Shown one piece after another: positions 16,623-24,113 of a stretch of 39,762 nucleotides of DNA. Under the pieces are notes generated by a model, which was not told where the DNA came from, searched no databases, and was given only the letters and a program-made list of their open reading frames with translations. The stretch is from an uncultured bacterium (GTDB taxonomy: Bacteria; Nitrospirota; Thermodesulfovibrionia; Thermodesulfovibrionales; CALJEL01), in assembly GCA_938074335.1 (NCBI GenBank), contig CALJEL010000098.1:1-39762 (forward strand), in the 5' to 3' direction. The translations under genes and the position numbers were made by a program. Numbering within the stretch: the stretch's first letter is position 1; each line of letters opens with the position of its first letter.

Positions 16623-16655
16623 CTGTTTGAACTGTTTAAACCGTTTGAACCGTTC
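16623..16655 (+). repeat. Nonad array (CNGTTTGAA)
   Basis: CTGTTTGAA, CTGTTTAAA, CCGTTTGAA and CCGTTC run with a nine-base period. The same words build the array at 38109-38168 next to cas6. Confidence 0.85.
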
Positions 16656-16659
16656 TAAT

Positions 16660-16686
16660 AAAGGCTTTGAGGCATACCCCGCCATT
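16660..16686 (+). repeat. Right-flank module, diverged copy
   Basis: AAAGGCTTTGAGGCATACCC follows the nonad array and corresponds to the CTTTGAGGC start of the flank modules at 101 and 23350. It then diverges. Confidence 0.6.
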
Positions 16687-16690
16687 AGAG

Positions 16691-16719
16691 CACGGGGTGA
16701 AGACAAGCTTCACCCCGTG
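16691..16719. repeat. Perfect 12-bp hairpin
   Basis: CACGGGGTGAAG pairs exactly with CTTCACCCCGTG around a five-base loop (ACAAG). It is not followed by a T run, so it is unlikely to be an intrinsic terminator. It resembles REP-type palindromes. Confidence 0.7.
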
Positions 16720-16797
16720 AACCCCGATGAAAATGCATTTCTATCAGCAAATTGAGGACCATAATCCGAGATGAACCAAAAATTTTTTTATTTCAGT

Positions 16798-16810
16798 TAT
16801 AATATCTTTT
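16798..16810 (+). promoter_or_regulatory. -10 box abutting the leuC start (putative leaderless promoter)
   Basis: TATAAT at 16798-16803 is followed by seven bases and then ATG. A transcription start at the usual distance would fall at the start codon. No Shine-Dalgarno and no good -35 box is visible. The string TTATAATATCTT also precedes the ccsA start on the other strand (24828-24839). Confidence 0.5.
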
Positions 16811-18082
16811 ATGTCAGGTATGACGATTTCGGAGAAGATACTGGCTGCACACTGCGGAAAGGATAGGGTCTATCCTGGAGACCTTATCTATGCAAGGCTT
16901 GATCTGATCCTTGCTAATGATATTACCGCACCCATTGCAATAAAAGAATTTCAGAAGATAGGTGCAAGGGATGTCTTTGACCGTCAGAGGATTGCCTTTA
17001 TACCTGATCACTTTACTCCGCAGAAGGATATAAAGGCAGCAGAGCAGTGTAAACTCCTCAGGGATTTTTCAAGGCATTATAATCTCGGTCTTTATTTTGA
17101 GGTTGGCAGGATGGGTATAGAGCATGCCCTTCTTCCAGAACAGGGTCTTGTTGTACCGGGAGATCTTGTAATAGGTGCTGATAGCCATACCTGTACCTAT
17201 GGAGCCCTTGGTGCCTTTGCAACAGGTGTTGGCTCCACTGATGTGGCTGCTGCCATGGCAACTGGTGAATGCTGGTTCAAGGTGCCTGAATCAATGAAGT
17301 TTATTTTTTATGGTGGTTTAAAAAAATGGGTTGGCGGTAAAGACCTGATACTCCATGTGATAGGTGATATAGGTGTGGATGGAGCTCTTTACAGGGCAAT
17401 GGAGTTTGAGGGAGAGACCATAAGGAGTCTTCCAATGCATGGAAGGCTTACCATGTGCAATATGGCAATTGAGGCTGGTGGCAAAACAGGTATCATAGTG
17501 CCTGATGAGATAACAGAGGAATATGTCAGGCCGAGGGCAAAAAGGCCTTATAAATTTTATACCTCTGACCCTGATGCCTCTTATGTAGAGACAAGGGAAT
17601 ATGATGCTTCCAAGATAGAACCACTTGTTGCATGTCCCCATCTACCATCAAATATAAAACCTGCCAGGGAGCTCACTCACATAACAATTAACCAGGTGGT
17701 TATCGGCTCCTGTACAAACGGAAGGCTTGAGGACCTTAGAGAGGCGGCAATGGTAATCAAGGGAAGAAAGGTGCATCCTGATGTAAGGATGATAGTTATC
17801 CCTGCTACCCAGCAGATATATAAAGAGGCAATGAAAGAAGGTCTTCTTGAGATATTCATTGAGGCAGAGGCAGTTGTCTCAACACCTACATGCGGTCCAT
17901 GCCTTGGTGGCCATATGGGAATCCTTGCTAAAGGCGAGCGTGCACTTGCCACAACAAACAGGAATTTTGTCGGAAGGATGGGACATCCTGAAAGCGAGGT
18001 CTATCTAAGTAATCCTGCCGTAGCTGCTGCAAGTGCTGTGCTTGGAAGGATAGGACTACCTGAGGAACTGGGATTGAGATAA
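16811..18082 (+). CDS. leuC: 3-isopropylmalate dehydratase large subunit (LeuC type 2) or homoaconitase
   Basis: A 423-residue aconitase-family protein that isomerises 2- to 3-isopropylmalate in leucine synthesis. Cluster ligands are the cysteines in IGSCTNGR and [11 protein letters not shown], and the substrate loop [15 protein letters not shown] is intact. The length fits the ~420-residue LeuC2/archaeal type, which also includes homoaconitase, so the precise substrate is not settled. The small subunit LeuD is not adjacent. The start could be at 16811 or 16820; 16811 sits one promoter-length behind a TATAAT. The gene stands alone between a repeat region and a convergent gene that ends four bases beyond it. 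Confidence 0.9.
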   Translation: MSGMTISEKILAAHCGKDRVYPGDLIYARLDLILANDITAPIAIKEFQKIGARDVFDRQRIAFIPDHFTPQKDIKAAEQCKLLRDFSRHYNLGLYFEVGRMGIEHALLPEQGLVVPGDLVIGADSHTCTYGALGAFATGVGSTDVAAAMATGECWFKVPESMKFIFYGGLKKWVGGKDLILHVIGDIGVDGALYRAMEFEGETIRSLPMHGRLTMCNMAIEAGGKTGIIVPDEITEEYVRPRAKRPYKFYTSDPDASYVETREYDASKIEPLVACPHLPSNIKPARELTHITINQVVIGSCTNGRLEDLREAAMVIKGRKVHPDVRMIVIPATQQIYKEAMKEGLLEIFIEAEAVVSTPTCGPCLGGHMGILAKGERALATTNRNFVGRMGHPESEVYLSNPAVAAASAVLGRIGLPEELGLR

Positions 18083-18086
18083 GTTT

Positions 18087-18476
18087 TTATAACTTCTCTG
18101 AAGGCAGAAGGGTCTTTATTTTTTTACTCAATTTAAGCCAGAGATATGCACCTGTGCCAACAAATGTAAAGGCAAGGATGTGTTTTACAATCAGGGCAGG
18201 GACCTGTTCCCTGCCAGCTGCATTCGCCCATTCAAAGTCTTTATAAAAGATTGTCCTTGGAACTCCTCCAATCAGTATCCAGTAAAGAGAAAATTTTGCA
18301 AGACCTGTTATGCCCTTGTAGAGCTCAAGGAAATAGGGAAGGGTATGGGTGTTTCTGTGCTTTTCATACCTCTTGGCCACGATCCACATGGTCACTCCGC
18401 TTGCAGCAAGAAGGGCTGTTGCCACATCATGAAAATAATTATTGAGCATAATCAACACACCAAGCTCAGGACTCAT
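18087..18476 (-). CDS. Small integral membrane protein, function unknown
   Basis: About 129 residues with three probable membrane helices: HDVATALLAASGVTMWIVA, FSLYWILIGGVPRTIF and HILAFTFVGTGAYLWLKL. Histidines lie at the membrane edges (NNYFHD, VKHILAF), which could be haem-linked as in small b-type cytochromes, but this is a guess. I did not recognise the family. The start is placed at 18476, after the end of the radical SAM gene (18485); an ATG at 18560 would overlap that gene by 76 bases. It is the last gene of the group with the radical SAM protein and the orphan oxidoreductase subunit. Confidence 0.7.
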   Translation of the reverse strand: MSPELGVLIMLNNYFHDVATALLAASGVTMWIVAKRYEKHRNTHTLPYFLELYKGITGLAKFSLYWILIGGVPRTIFYKDFEWANAAGREQVPALIVKHILAFTFVGTGAYLWLKLSKKIKTLLPSEKL

Positions 18477-18484
18477 GATAGTTA

Positions 18485-19810
18485 TTATAAAAGATTTCCC
18501 TTTCTTCTTTCCCTGGCATACTGCCTGAAGGCCCTTCCCTGGGGATACTGTATCATCCATGAGGTTATATGGCTCATTGGAAAACCCTTCCAGGATATCT
18601 GGAATATCCTTGAGAATATCCTTGGCAGTGTAAAGAGCCTTGCCCTGAGGTCAATAAGGAGTTCTTCTCTCTCCTCAGGACTCATCGAGGGATGTTCATA
18701 AACAGCATGATTGCCATCAAAAAAGTCCCACTCAAGTCCCGGTATAAGATACTCCTTATACTGCTCATAAAGCTCTGTTCCGGGAAAGGGTGTTGTCATA
18801 ACAGGATGGGCAGATACCATGAGCTCGTCACAGAGTTTTAATATTCCTTCAAAATCCTCTCTTATGTCCTGCCTTCCACCCACCATTATAAAAAGCATTA
18901 CCTCTATACCGTGGTCACGAATCTTTTTTATGGCATCCCTTCTTTTTTTTGCCTGTTTTGAGGTTGCCCTGTATTCTTCAAGACTTCTCAGATTGTTTGA
19001 TTCCCATCCCACAAGCACAGCTGTAAGTCCTGCCTGACGGGCATATTTAAGAAGCTCATCTGCCCTTGGGTGCTCCACTGACACAAGGTCTCCTGAACCA
19101 AACCACCATTTTCCTTTGATGGTCTTTGCCATTTCCCTGTATAGCTCAATGGTGTGAGCTATATTCACTCCCCATATATTGTCATCAATCCCCCAGAAGA
19201 GCCTCCATTTGCTCTGGGCGACCTCTTCAATCACCTCATCAATTGGCCTTACCCTGACCCTGCCACCAAAAAATTTATGGACAGAGCAAAAGGTGCACCT
19301 GTGAGGACATCCCCTTGATGTCTGGAAATACCCGTATACATATCTTGTCTTCCAGAGATTTGTCACAGGTCTCGGGAGACCTTTGAGTTCTGGAAAACCT
19401 CCATTATAAACGGGTCTTAGGGTATTTTTTTCAGCATCCTTTAATAATTCTTCCCATATGTTTTCTGCCTCACCAAGGACAACGGCATCTGCATGGGGCC
19501 TTGCCTCTTCAGGAAGTGCCGTTACATGGATACCTCCAAGAACCACCTTTTTACCCCTCTGTCTCAGGCTGTCAGCCATCCTGTAAACCCAGGGTGCCTG
19601 GGGTGTGAGAACCGTGAAGCCAATCAGGTCAGAATCTATCCTATCAGGATTAAAGGTCTCTTTGTTTGCATCAATAAGCTCAATCTCTATATCTGGCCTG
19701 ACCTTATAAGTGAGACCTGTAAGGTATTCAAGAACAGGTGGTGCTATTGGTAGACCTTTTGATTTCTGCCCGGCCTTTCCAAAGGGTGGAGAGACAAGGG
19801 TGATCTTCAT
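18485..19810 (-). CDS. B12-binding-domain radical SAM protein
   Basis: 441 residues. The N-terminal ~130 form a cobalamin-binding-like domain (LVSPPFG start, then DLIGFTVLTP and KKVVLGGIHVTALPEE). The radical SAM domain follows, with the cluster cysteines C168, C172 and C175 in SRGCPHRCTFC. The arrangement is that of the BchE/P-methylase class, whose members methylate or rearrange diverse substrates; the substrate here is unknown. There is no obvious H in the DxHxxG B12-ligand position, so cobalamin may bind base-off or not at all. It overlaps the preceding oxidoreductase gene by four bases, hence is translationally coupled to it. Confidence 0.88.
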   Translation of the reverse strand: MKITLVSPPFGKAGQKSKGLPIAPPVLEYLTGLTYKVRPDIEIELIDANKETFNPDRIDSDLIGFTVLTPQAPWVYRMADSLRQRGKKVVLGGIHVTALPEEARPHADAVVLGEAENIWEELLKDAEKNTLRPVYNGGFPELKGLPRPVTNLWKTRYVYGYFQTSRGCPHRCTFCSVHKFFGGRVRVRPIDEVIEEVAQSKWRLFWGIDDNIWGVNIAHTIELYREMAKTIKGKWWFGSGDLVSVEHPRADELLKYARQAGLTAVLVGWESNNLRSLEEYRATSKQAKKRRDAIKKIRDHGIEVMLFIMVGGRQDIREDFEGILKLCDELMVSAHPVMTTPFPGTELYEQYKEYLIPGLEWDFFDGNHAVYEHPSMSPEEREELLIDLRARLFTLPRIFSRIFQISWKGFPMSHITSWMIQYPQGRAFRQYARERRKGNLL

Positions 19811-20883
19811 GAAGGGGATATTACTCCAGTCTTACTTTCAATTATTTCAAGAACCTTATTTTTTATCTCTTGAGGAGCAATCAATGCCCCTCCTGGTCTT
19901 CCGTAAAAGAAGACATCACTGTCCTTTGCAGAGAGTTTTACATCCTCAATCATCTGACCTGCATTCAACTCCACCACAAGGAATTTCTTGGTTTTTTCAG
20001 AAATCTCTTTTAACCTTTCCTCAGGAAAGGGCCAGAGTGTGATGGGTCTCAGGAGTCCTGCCTTTATGCCTGATCTTCTCAGCTCTCTAATGGCAGAGAT
20101 GCATACCCTTGCAGCAATACCAAAGGCAACAAGTATAATCTCTGCATCCTCTGTCATGAACTCTTCAAACCTGACCTCTTTTTCCTTCATCCTTCTGTAT
20201 TTTGCCTGGAGGATATAATTCCTTTTTTCAAGCTCTCCCTCACCCATGTAAAGAGATTTAATTACATTAGGTTTTCTTCCCTTAGCTCCTGTTACAGCCC
20301 ATGTCTTTGGAGGCAGGTTTTCTGGAGCAACATAGGGTTTCTGATAAAGGGGTTCCATCATCTGGCCGATTACACCATCTCCGAGAATCATAACAGGATT
20401 CCTGTATTCATCAGCCTTATCAAAGGCAAGCATTGTGAGGTCCCAGAGTTCCTGAACACTGTAGGGAGCAAATACGAGGAGTCTGTAATCACCGTGACCT
20501 CCTCCTTTTACTGCCTGAAAATAATCAGCCTGACTTCCAGATATGTTTCCAAGGCCAGGACCACCTCTTTGCATATTCACTATTACTGCGGGGAGTTCTG
20601 CACCAGCAAGATAAGAGATGCCTTCCTGTTTGAGACTTATCCCGGGACTTGAAGAAGAGGTCATTGCCCTTGCACCAGCTGCTGAGGCTCCATAGACCAT
20701 ATTTATTGCTGCAAGCTCACTCTCAGCCTGTATAAAGACACCACCCACCTCAGGCATCCTCCAGGACATATATTCTGGAATCTCATTCTGTGGTGTGATA
20801 GGATAACCAGCATAGAATCTGCAGCCTGCCTGGATAGCAGCCTCTGCGCAGGCCTCATTACCTTTCATTAATACCCTTTTCAT
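19807..20883 (-). CDS. 2-oxoacid:ferredoxin oxidoreductase alpha subunit, VorB/KorA-like (orphan)
   Basis: 358 residues of the pyrimidine-binding and domain-II parts of a 2-oxoacid:ferredoxin oxidoreductase. AGYPITPQNEIPEY and the SSSPGISLKQEGISYLAGAE stretch are typical of VorB/KorA-type alpha subunits for branched 2-oxoacids or 2-oxoglutarate. It needs a TPP-binding beta subunit and usually gamma and delta subunits, none of which are adjacent. It may borrow them from another locus. TATAAT lies eight bases before the ATG with no Shine-Dalgarno, suggesting a leaderless start. It is divergent from a SufR-like regulator, which may control it. Confidence 0.85.
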   Translation of the reverse strand: MKRVLMKGNEACAEAAIQAGCRFYAGYPITPQNEIPEYMSWRMPEVGGVFIQAESELAAINMVYGASAAGARAMTSSSSPGISLKQEGISYLAGAELPAVIVNMQRGGPGLGNISGSQADYFQAVKGGGHGDYRLLVFAPYSVQELWDLTMLAFDKADEYRNPVMILGDGVIGQMMEPLYQKPYVAPENLPPKTWAVTGAKGRKPNVIKSLYMGEGELEKRNYILQAKYRRMKEKEVRFEEFMTEDAEIILVAFGIAARVCISAIRELRRSGIKAGLLRPITLWPFPEERLKEISEKTKKFLVVELNAGQMIEDVKLSAKDSDVFFYGRPGGALIAPQEIKNKVLEIIESKTGVISPS

Positions 20884-20897
20884 GACTTAAAATTATA
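20884..20897 (-). promoter_or_regulatory. -10 box abutting the vorB-like start (putative leaderless promoter)
   Basis: On the minus strand TATAAT (20892-20897) is followed by eight bases and the ATG at 20883. No ribosome binding site intervenes. The upstream 35 bases are shared with the divergent regulator gene and contain CACTTCAGTG, a possible small operator. Confidence 0.45.
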
Positions 20898-20931
20898 ACA
20901 CTTCAGTGGGTATTTACACCATAGTTTAAAT

Positions 20932-21579
20932 ATGTTATGCTTTTTTATGCTTCAGAGGTATGAAAATTCTACAGTCTGGAAGCTACTCTTTCTGCTGAAG
21001 AAAAATGGAGAGATGTCCATAGAGGAGATGAGCAGTGCCTTGAATATAACCCCTATCGGTGTCAGACAGCATATTCTGAATCTTGAAAGGAATGGCTTTA
21101 TATCTTATAAGGTAAGGCGGAAGGGTGTTGGCAGGCCAGGGTATATCTACAGTCTTACCACCAAGGCAGAGGAATTCTTTCCCAATAACTATAGAAATTT
21201 TATCCTTGAGGTGCTTAAGGACATTGAAGAAAGTGATGGGAGGGAGAGGATTGACAGACTTTTTAAAAAGAGAAGGGAGAGGCTTTTAAGACGCTTTTCA
21301 TCCATCATAGGTAATGTAAAAAATTTCAAGAACAGGTTAGCCCTGTTTGTGGGTTCGCTCAGGGAGGAAGGTTATATTGTTGAGCTTAATGAAAGATCTA
21401 ATGAAATAGAAATGATTCAGTTTAATTGTCCCATATCAATTGTCTCAGCCCATTACAGGGAGGCATGCAAGCACGAGCTTGAGCTTTACAGGGAGCTATT
21501 CGGACGGGGTGTTGATCGCCTTCAGTGTGTCTCTGAAGGCGATCGTTACTGTGCCTACAGGATTCCAAAGAGTAATTAA
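20932..21579 (+). CDS. SufR-like winged-helix regulator with C-terminal cysteines
   Basis: 215 residues. An N-terminal winged helix-turn-helix of the ArsR/DeoR type (about 10-85) contains MSSALNITPIGVRQHILNLE and a GVGRPGYIYSLT wing. The C-terminal domain has cysteines in FNCPIS, EACKHE and LQCVSEGDRYC, spaced like the cluster ligands of SufR, the [4Fe-4S] repressor of iron-sulfur assembly genes. It may sense iron-sulfur or redox state and control the divergent iron-sulfur enzyme gene only 48 bases away; that target is inference. The start could be 20932 or 20947; no Shine-Dalgarno is visible before either. Confidence 0.82.
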   Translation: MLCFFMLQRYENSTVWKLLFLLKKNGEMSIEEMSSALNITPIGVRQHILNLERNGFISYKVRRKGVGRPGYIYSLTTKAEEFFPNNYRNFILEVLKDIEESDGRERIDRLFKKRRERLLRRFSSIIGNVKNFKNRLALFVGSLREEGYIVELNERSNEIEMIQFNCPISIVSAHYREACKHELELYRELFGRGVDRLQCVSEGDRYCAYRIPKSN

Positions 21580-21633
21580 TCAAGTCCCCTTTTTTATCAC
21601 AATCAAGGTGTTTAAAGGCTTTTTCAGCAGACT

Positions 21634-22290
21634 CTAATTAGCCTTATGCCCTTCCTGTTTTGAAGATGAAAGGTTTTCAAGTTCCTTATCATTTATGGTA
21701 ATGGTGTATTTCTTCTCTAATTCTTCTACATATTTATTGAATGCCTCTGCCTGCTTGTTTTCCATAAGGGATTCCCTTATCCTGTCCTTTACGGCATCAA
21801 ATTCAAGGATCTTTCCTGCCTGCTTGAAGTTATTTTTATTCCTTTCGTAGAACTCCCTGACTTCTTTATCTGTAACCTCTACATTCTGGGAGAGCTCCTT
21901 TTTCAGAAGGAGCCTGATTGCTGCAATCTTCTGGAATTCCTCAACCCTTGATTTGTATTCTTTCTGAAGTCTTTCAAGTTGAGTTTGATATTCTTTTTTA
22001 AACTCATCGACCTGAGTTTTATACTCTCTGTCCCTGTCATATCCCTTTTTCTTTGCCTCTGCATAAAGGACCTCTGTTTTTACAAGTTCATCAACAAGTC
22101 TTTTCATTCCTTCCTGCCCCTGGAAAAATTGCTGGGCATAAGAAGGAAGTGTCTCCAGTTTCCTCATAACATCGTCCTTTGTAATAACAGTATCGTTTAC
22201 CTTTGCCACCACGGGACCTGAGGATTTTTTACCCTGGCATCCTGTAAGGGCTATGACCAGTGCAACACCTATGATGATTAACCTCTTCAT
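21634..22290 (-). CDS. SurA/PpiC-like periplasmic lipoprotein lacking the PPIase domain
   Basis: 218 residues. A lipoprotein signal ends ALTGC at the lipobox, followed by the start of a SurA-N domain (VAKVNDTVITKDDVMRKLE) and a long helical, charged stretch. In related foldases the parvulin domain lies between the FYE.NK motif and the ILEFDAVKDRIRESL helix. Here VREFYERNKNNFKQAGK joins almost directly to ILEFDAVKDRI, so the catalytic PPIase domain (~90 residues) is absent. It probably acts as a holdase-type chaperone for outer-membrane proteins. GGAG precedes the ATG. The neighbours are unrelated. Confidence 0.85.
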   Translation of the reverse strand: MKRLIIIGVALVIALTGCQGKKSSGPVVAKVNDTVITKDDVMRKLETLPSYAQQFFQGQEGMKRLVDELVKTEVLYAEAKKKGYDRDREYKTQVDEFKKEYQTQLERLQKEYKSRVEEFQKIAAIRLLLKKELSQNVEVTDKEVREFYERNKNNFKQAGKILEFDAVKDRIRESLMENKQAEAFNKYVEELEKKYTITINDKELENLSSSKQEGHKAN

Positions 22291-22374
22291 CCTTTCTCCT
22301 TTTCTCAGGCTAATAGCCTTTAACTGATTTCATACAGGCAAGGCCTGTGGAAAATTATAACATAAAGCCACGAT

Positions 22375-22388
22375 ATGATTTACATCAT
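22375..22388 (+). promoter_or_regulatory. FNR/CRP-family-like palindromic site
   Basis: ATGAT-TTAC-ATCAT is a perfect inverted repeat containing TGAT-N4-ATCA, the core of FNR-family boxes. Its centre lies about 41 bases before a start site predicted from a weak -10 (TAAATT, 22412-22417), which would be a class II activator position. It precedes the DUF1858 gene by 60 bases. Confidence 0.5.
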
Positions 22389-22447
22389 GGCAGGGGCTAT
22401 GTCATAAAGGATAAATTATATAAAATAACTTTGAGGAGGTTTTAACT

Positions 22448-22660
22448 ATGGTAGGAGAAAAGAAAAAGGTTACAAAGGACTCTGTTATAGGAGATGTGAT
22501 AAGGGATATTCCTGGTGCAAGGAAGGTGATAGAAAAATATTTTGGAAATGGCTGCTTTACCTGCCCAGGGATAAAACTTGAATCCATTTCCTTTGGAGCA
22601 ATGATGCACAATATGGATCCACAGAAGATTGTGGATGAAATAAATTCCCTGGAGGAATAG
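22448..22660 (+). CDS. DUF1858 protein (hybrid-cluster-associated redox disulfide domain)
   Basis: A 70-residue protein of the DUF1858 family, with the motif GNGCFTCPGI carrying C36 and C39 as a redox-active CxxC, and the VIGDVIRDIPGARKVIEKY helix before it. Such proteins accompany hybrid cluster proteins and other anaerobic redox or nitrosative-stress enzymes; the exact role is unknown. A strong GAGGAGGT precedes the ATG. An FNR-like palindrome upstream suggests induction under anoxia or nitric oxide. The stop codon touches the ATG of the 42-residue zinc-ribbon gene, so the two form an operon. Confidence 0.9.
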   Translation: MVGEKKKVTKDSVIGDVIRDIPGARKVIEKYFGNGCFTCPGIKLESISFGAMMHNMDPQKIVDEINSLEE

Positions 22661-22789
22661 ATGGAGCTTAAATGTTTTGTTTGTGGAACAGACGATCCTC
22701 AGAAGGTTTATCTTCCCTGTTATCATGAAGGCAGAGAGAAGATAGTCTGCGTCAGGTGCCTGCCAATCTTGATTCATGGAGCACACTGA
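22661..22789 (+). CDS. 42-residue zinc-ribbon-like microprotein
   Basis: A very small gene starting [14 protein letters not shown] and ending [12 protein letters not shown]. Cysteines sit at positions 5, 8, 20, 34 and 37. The two CxxC pairs (C5/C8 and C34/C37) form a plausible zinc ribbon, and C20 or the histidines could also take part. The ATG follows the DUF1858 stop codon directly, and GGAGGAA inside the end of that gene serves as ribosome binding site, so translation is likely coupled. I know no function; pairing with a redox CxxC protein suggests a shared redox or metal role. It ends 20 bases from the convergent tRNA gene. Confidence 0.7.
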   Translation: MELKCFVCGTDDPQKVYLPCYHEGREKIVCVRCLPILIHGAH

Positions 22790-22807
22790 AGATCTGCTGA
22801 CCTGTGT

Positions 22808-22897
<90 letters not shown>

Positions 22898-23085
22898 AAG
22901 AAGAAGTCACCAGGCCTTATGAAAATATTTTATCATACTTACTTTATGGCTGCCCTGACAGGACCTTGAGGTAGGCCAAAAAATGCCGATGGAAATTCCA
23001 GATAAACCCCTTTCAGCAAAACTGGCACTGACGAAAAGGCTTTTTATCTGCGAACCTTCTGAGAAATAAAAAGGGTAGGCTACTG

Positions 23086-23108
23086 AAAGGGCTTTACTGC
23101 GACACCTT
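23086..23108 (+). repeat. Left module (GGCTTTA..GCGACACCT)
   Basis: AAAGGGCTTTACTGCGACAC followed by CTT matches the left modules at 16591-16612 and 24948-24967. It is followed within three bases by the GAGCAGCAG words of the next array. Confidence 0.75.
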
Positions 23109-23158
23109 AAATAGAGCAGCAGAGCAACAGTTAAAATAATAATAAGAAAAAAACTTCC

Positions 23159-23216
23159 TTAATAAAAACTGCTGGTCTACTGCTCTATTAATAAAAACTG
23201 CTGGTCTACTGCTCTA
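23159..23216 (+). repeat. Two identical 29-base tandem repeats
   Basis: Positions 23159-23187 and 23188-23216 are identical and directly adjacent (starting TTAATAAAAACTGCTGG and ending CTGCTCTA). Perfect identity points to a recent duplication within the array. Confidence 0.9.
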
Positions 23217-23263
23217 CTGCACTGCTGCTCTATCTGTCGCACTGTAGCACTACTTTTGTAAGC

Positions 23264-23283
23264 CACAGACAAGAATGTCTGTG
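23264..23283. repeat. Palindrome CACAGACA-N4-TGTCTGTG
   Basis: An eight-base-pair perfect stem with a four-base loop, inserted within the word array and flanked by GTAAGC and CTAC. It resembles REP-like palindromes common in anaerobe genomes (general knowledge). Confidence 0.75.
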
Positions 23284-23300
23284 CTACTTGCACTACTGCT

Positions 23301-24092
23301 CTACTGGTCTGCTGGTCTACTGCTCTGCTGGTCTACTGCTCTTACAAGCCCTTGAGGCGGCCTGCCAGTAGGGTATCGGCAAAATAGGGTTCTTTCAGCC
23401 CTTTTTGCCCTGAGCATAAGAAGGATGGTATTCCCTATAACAAAAAGTATCCCTCCAATTAGTGCAGGCATGGCTCCGGGCTCCTTGCTTATCTCCACTA
23501 TGGCTTCTTTTAATGGGTAGGGTCTGGCTGTCTTCAGATAGAGCCCTGTGCCTTTATGAATAAAGGGTTTATTCGGTACTACGGTGTATCTCAAGTAATC
23601 ACTGAAAGAATGATAAATAATATCCATACCCATATCTGTTATGTATCCAGAATCATCATGCCTTATGATTATCTCCTTTATCTCTACAATAGAGTTATCA
23701 GATAATCTCAGCCAGGTGCCTTCTCTTACCTGAAACAATTCCCTGTATCCACCATGGGAGCTTAAAAGATGTCCCAGAAGTATAAATAGAAATCCAAGGT
23801 GCATTATCTGTGGAGCAATGATGAGCAGGAAATTGGTCTTTTTATATTTTTTGATAATTGACTCAGCACTGCAGAGCAGGGTATTCACTGTGAGCATGGC
23901 TATCGCACCAATAGAAAGTATCAGCCACCAGGAAATCTGCAAAGGCACCTCTTTTAACCAGTAAAAAAGAGGCATTACATAAAGTAGCCCGAAGGCTTCA
24001 TAAGCAGGCATTACAAAGGCTCCAGCAATCAGCAATAAAAGCAGTACAAGTAGAAGGACGATACCTGTGTTGAGTGAAAACAATACCTTCAT
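23301..24092 (-). CDS. resB: ResB-like cytochrome c biogenesis protein with repeat-derived C terminus
   Basis: 263 residues with three N-terminal membrane helices, a periplasmic beta-rich domain (about 120-205, GGYRELFQVREG) and a last membrane helix near 210-230. This is a short version of ResB/Ccs1, which works with CcsA/ResC to pass haem to apocytochrome c (system II). Usual ResB proteins exceed 400 residues. From about residue 236 the reading frame runs through a flank module and word array and ends in SSRPADQ, so the last ~27 residues come from the repeat; the ancestral stop has apparently been lost. It is 21 bases downstream of ccsA and surely cotranscribed with it. Confidence 0.83.
   Translation of the reverse strand: MKVLFSLNTGIVLLLVLLLLLIAGAFVMPAYEAFGLLYVMPLFYWLKEVPLQISWWLILSIGAIAMLTVNTLLCSAESIIKKYKKTNFLLIIAPQIMHLGFLFILLGHLLSSHGGYRELFQVREGTWLRLSDNSIVEIKEIIIRHDDSGYITDMGMDIIYHSFSDYLRYTVVPNKPFIHKGTGLYLKTARPYPLKEAIVEISKEPGAMPALIGGILFVIGNTILLMLRAKRAERTLFCRYPTGRPPQGLVRAVDQQSSRPADQ
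23350..23389 (+). repeat. Right-flank module lying inside the resB-like gene
   Basis: CCTTGAGGCGGCCTGCCAGT continued by AGGGTATCGGCAAAATAGGG. It is the close match of the inverted module at 14082-14119. It follows the word array and encodes, on the other strand, part of the C-terminal tail of the resB-like protein. Confidence 0.8.
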
Positions 24093-24113
24093 CTCACCTC
24101 CAGGTTGATAATA

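Larger units (their letters stand above)
16226..16810. other. Repeat-dominated intergenic region
   Basis: Nearly 600 bases with no convincing gene. From left to right it holds a flank module (16271-16301), small hairpins such as GTGCTACAGCAC, an inverted octad array (16387-16473), a CTGTCGCA octad array (16484-16510), a left module (16564-16612), a nonad array (16623-16655), a right flank (16660-16686), a perfect 12-base-pair hairpin (16691-16719) and the leuC promoter. Confidence 0.7.
22898..23300. other. Repeat-dominated intergenic region
   Basis: No gene is visible. The left part (22975-23085) contains diverged modules such as TGCCGATGG and AACTGGCACTG, and looks like decayed element copies. 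The right part holds a left module, a long word array, two tandem 29-base repeats and a palindrome, listed separately. The array runs on into the 3' end of the resB-like gene. Confidence 0.65.
23111..23345. repeat. Octad word array with inverted left arm
   Basis: GAGCAGCAGAGCAACAG (left, inverted) and long runs of CT[AG]CTG[CG]T words on the right can pair. Between 23291 and 23342 the words alternate as CTACTGCT and CTGCTGGT with a clear 16-base period. CTGTCGCA words occur near 23233. The array is interrupted by a palindrome at 23264-23283 and ends inside the resB-like reading frame. Confidence 0.8.

Noticed and set aside
16691-16719. Intrinsic terminator
   Set aside because: The hairpin is strong but has no T run after it, and no gene ends nearby on either strand.
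20932-20946. Leaderless start for the SufR-like regulator
   Set aside because: TAGTTT lies four bases upstream, but the match to the -10 consensus is poor and two in-frame ATGs compete; left undecided.
23111-23345. Possible CRISPR array
   Set aside because: The repeats are 8-16 base words in direct succession, with two adjacent 29-base copies and no unique spacers between them. No CRISPR array is visible in the window despite the cas genes.
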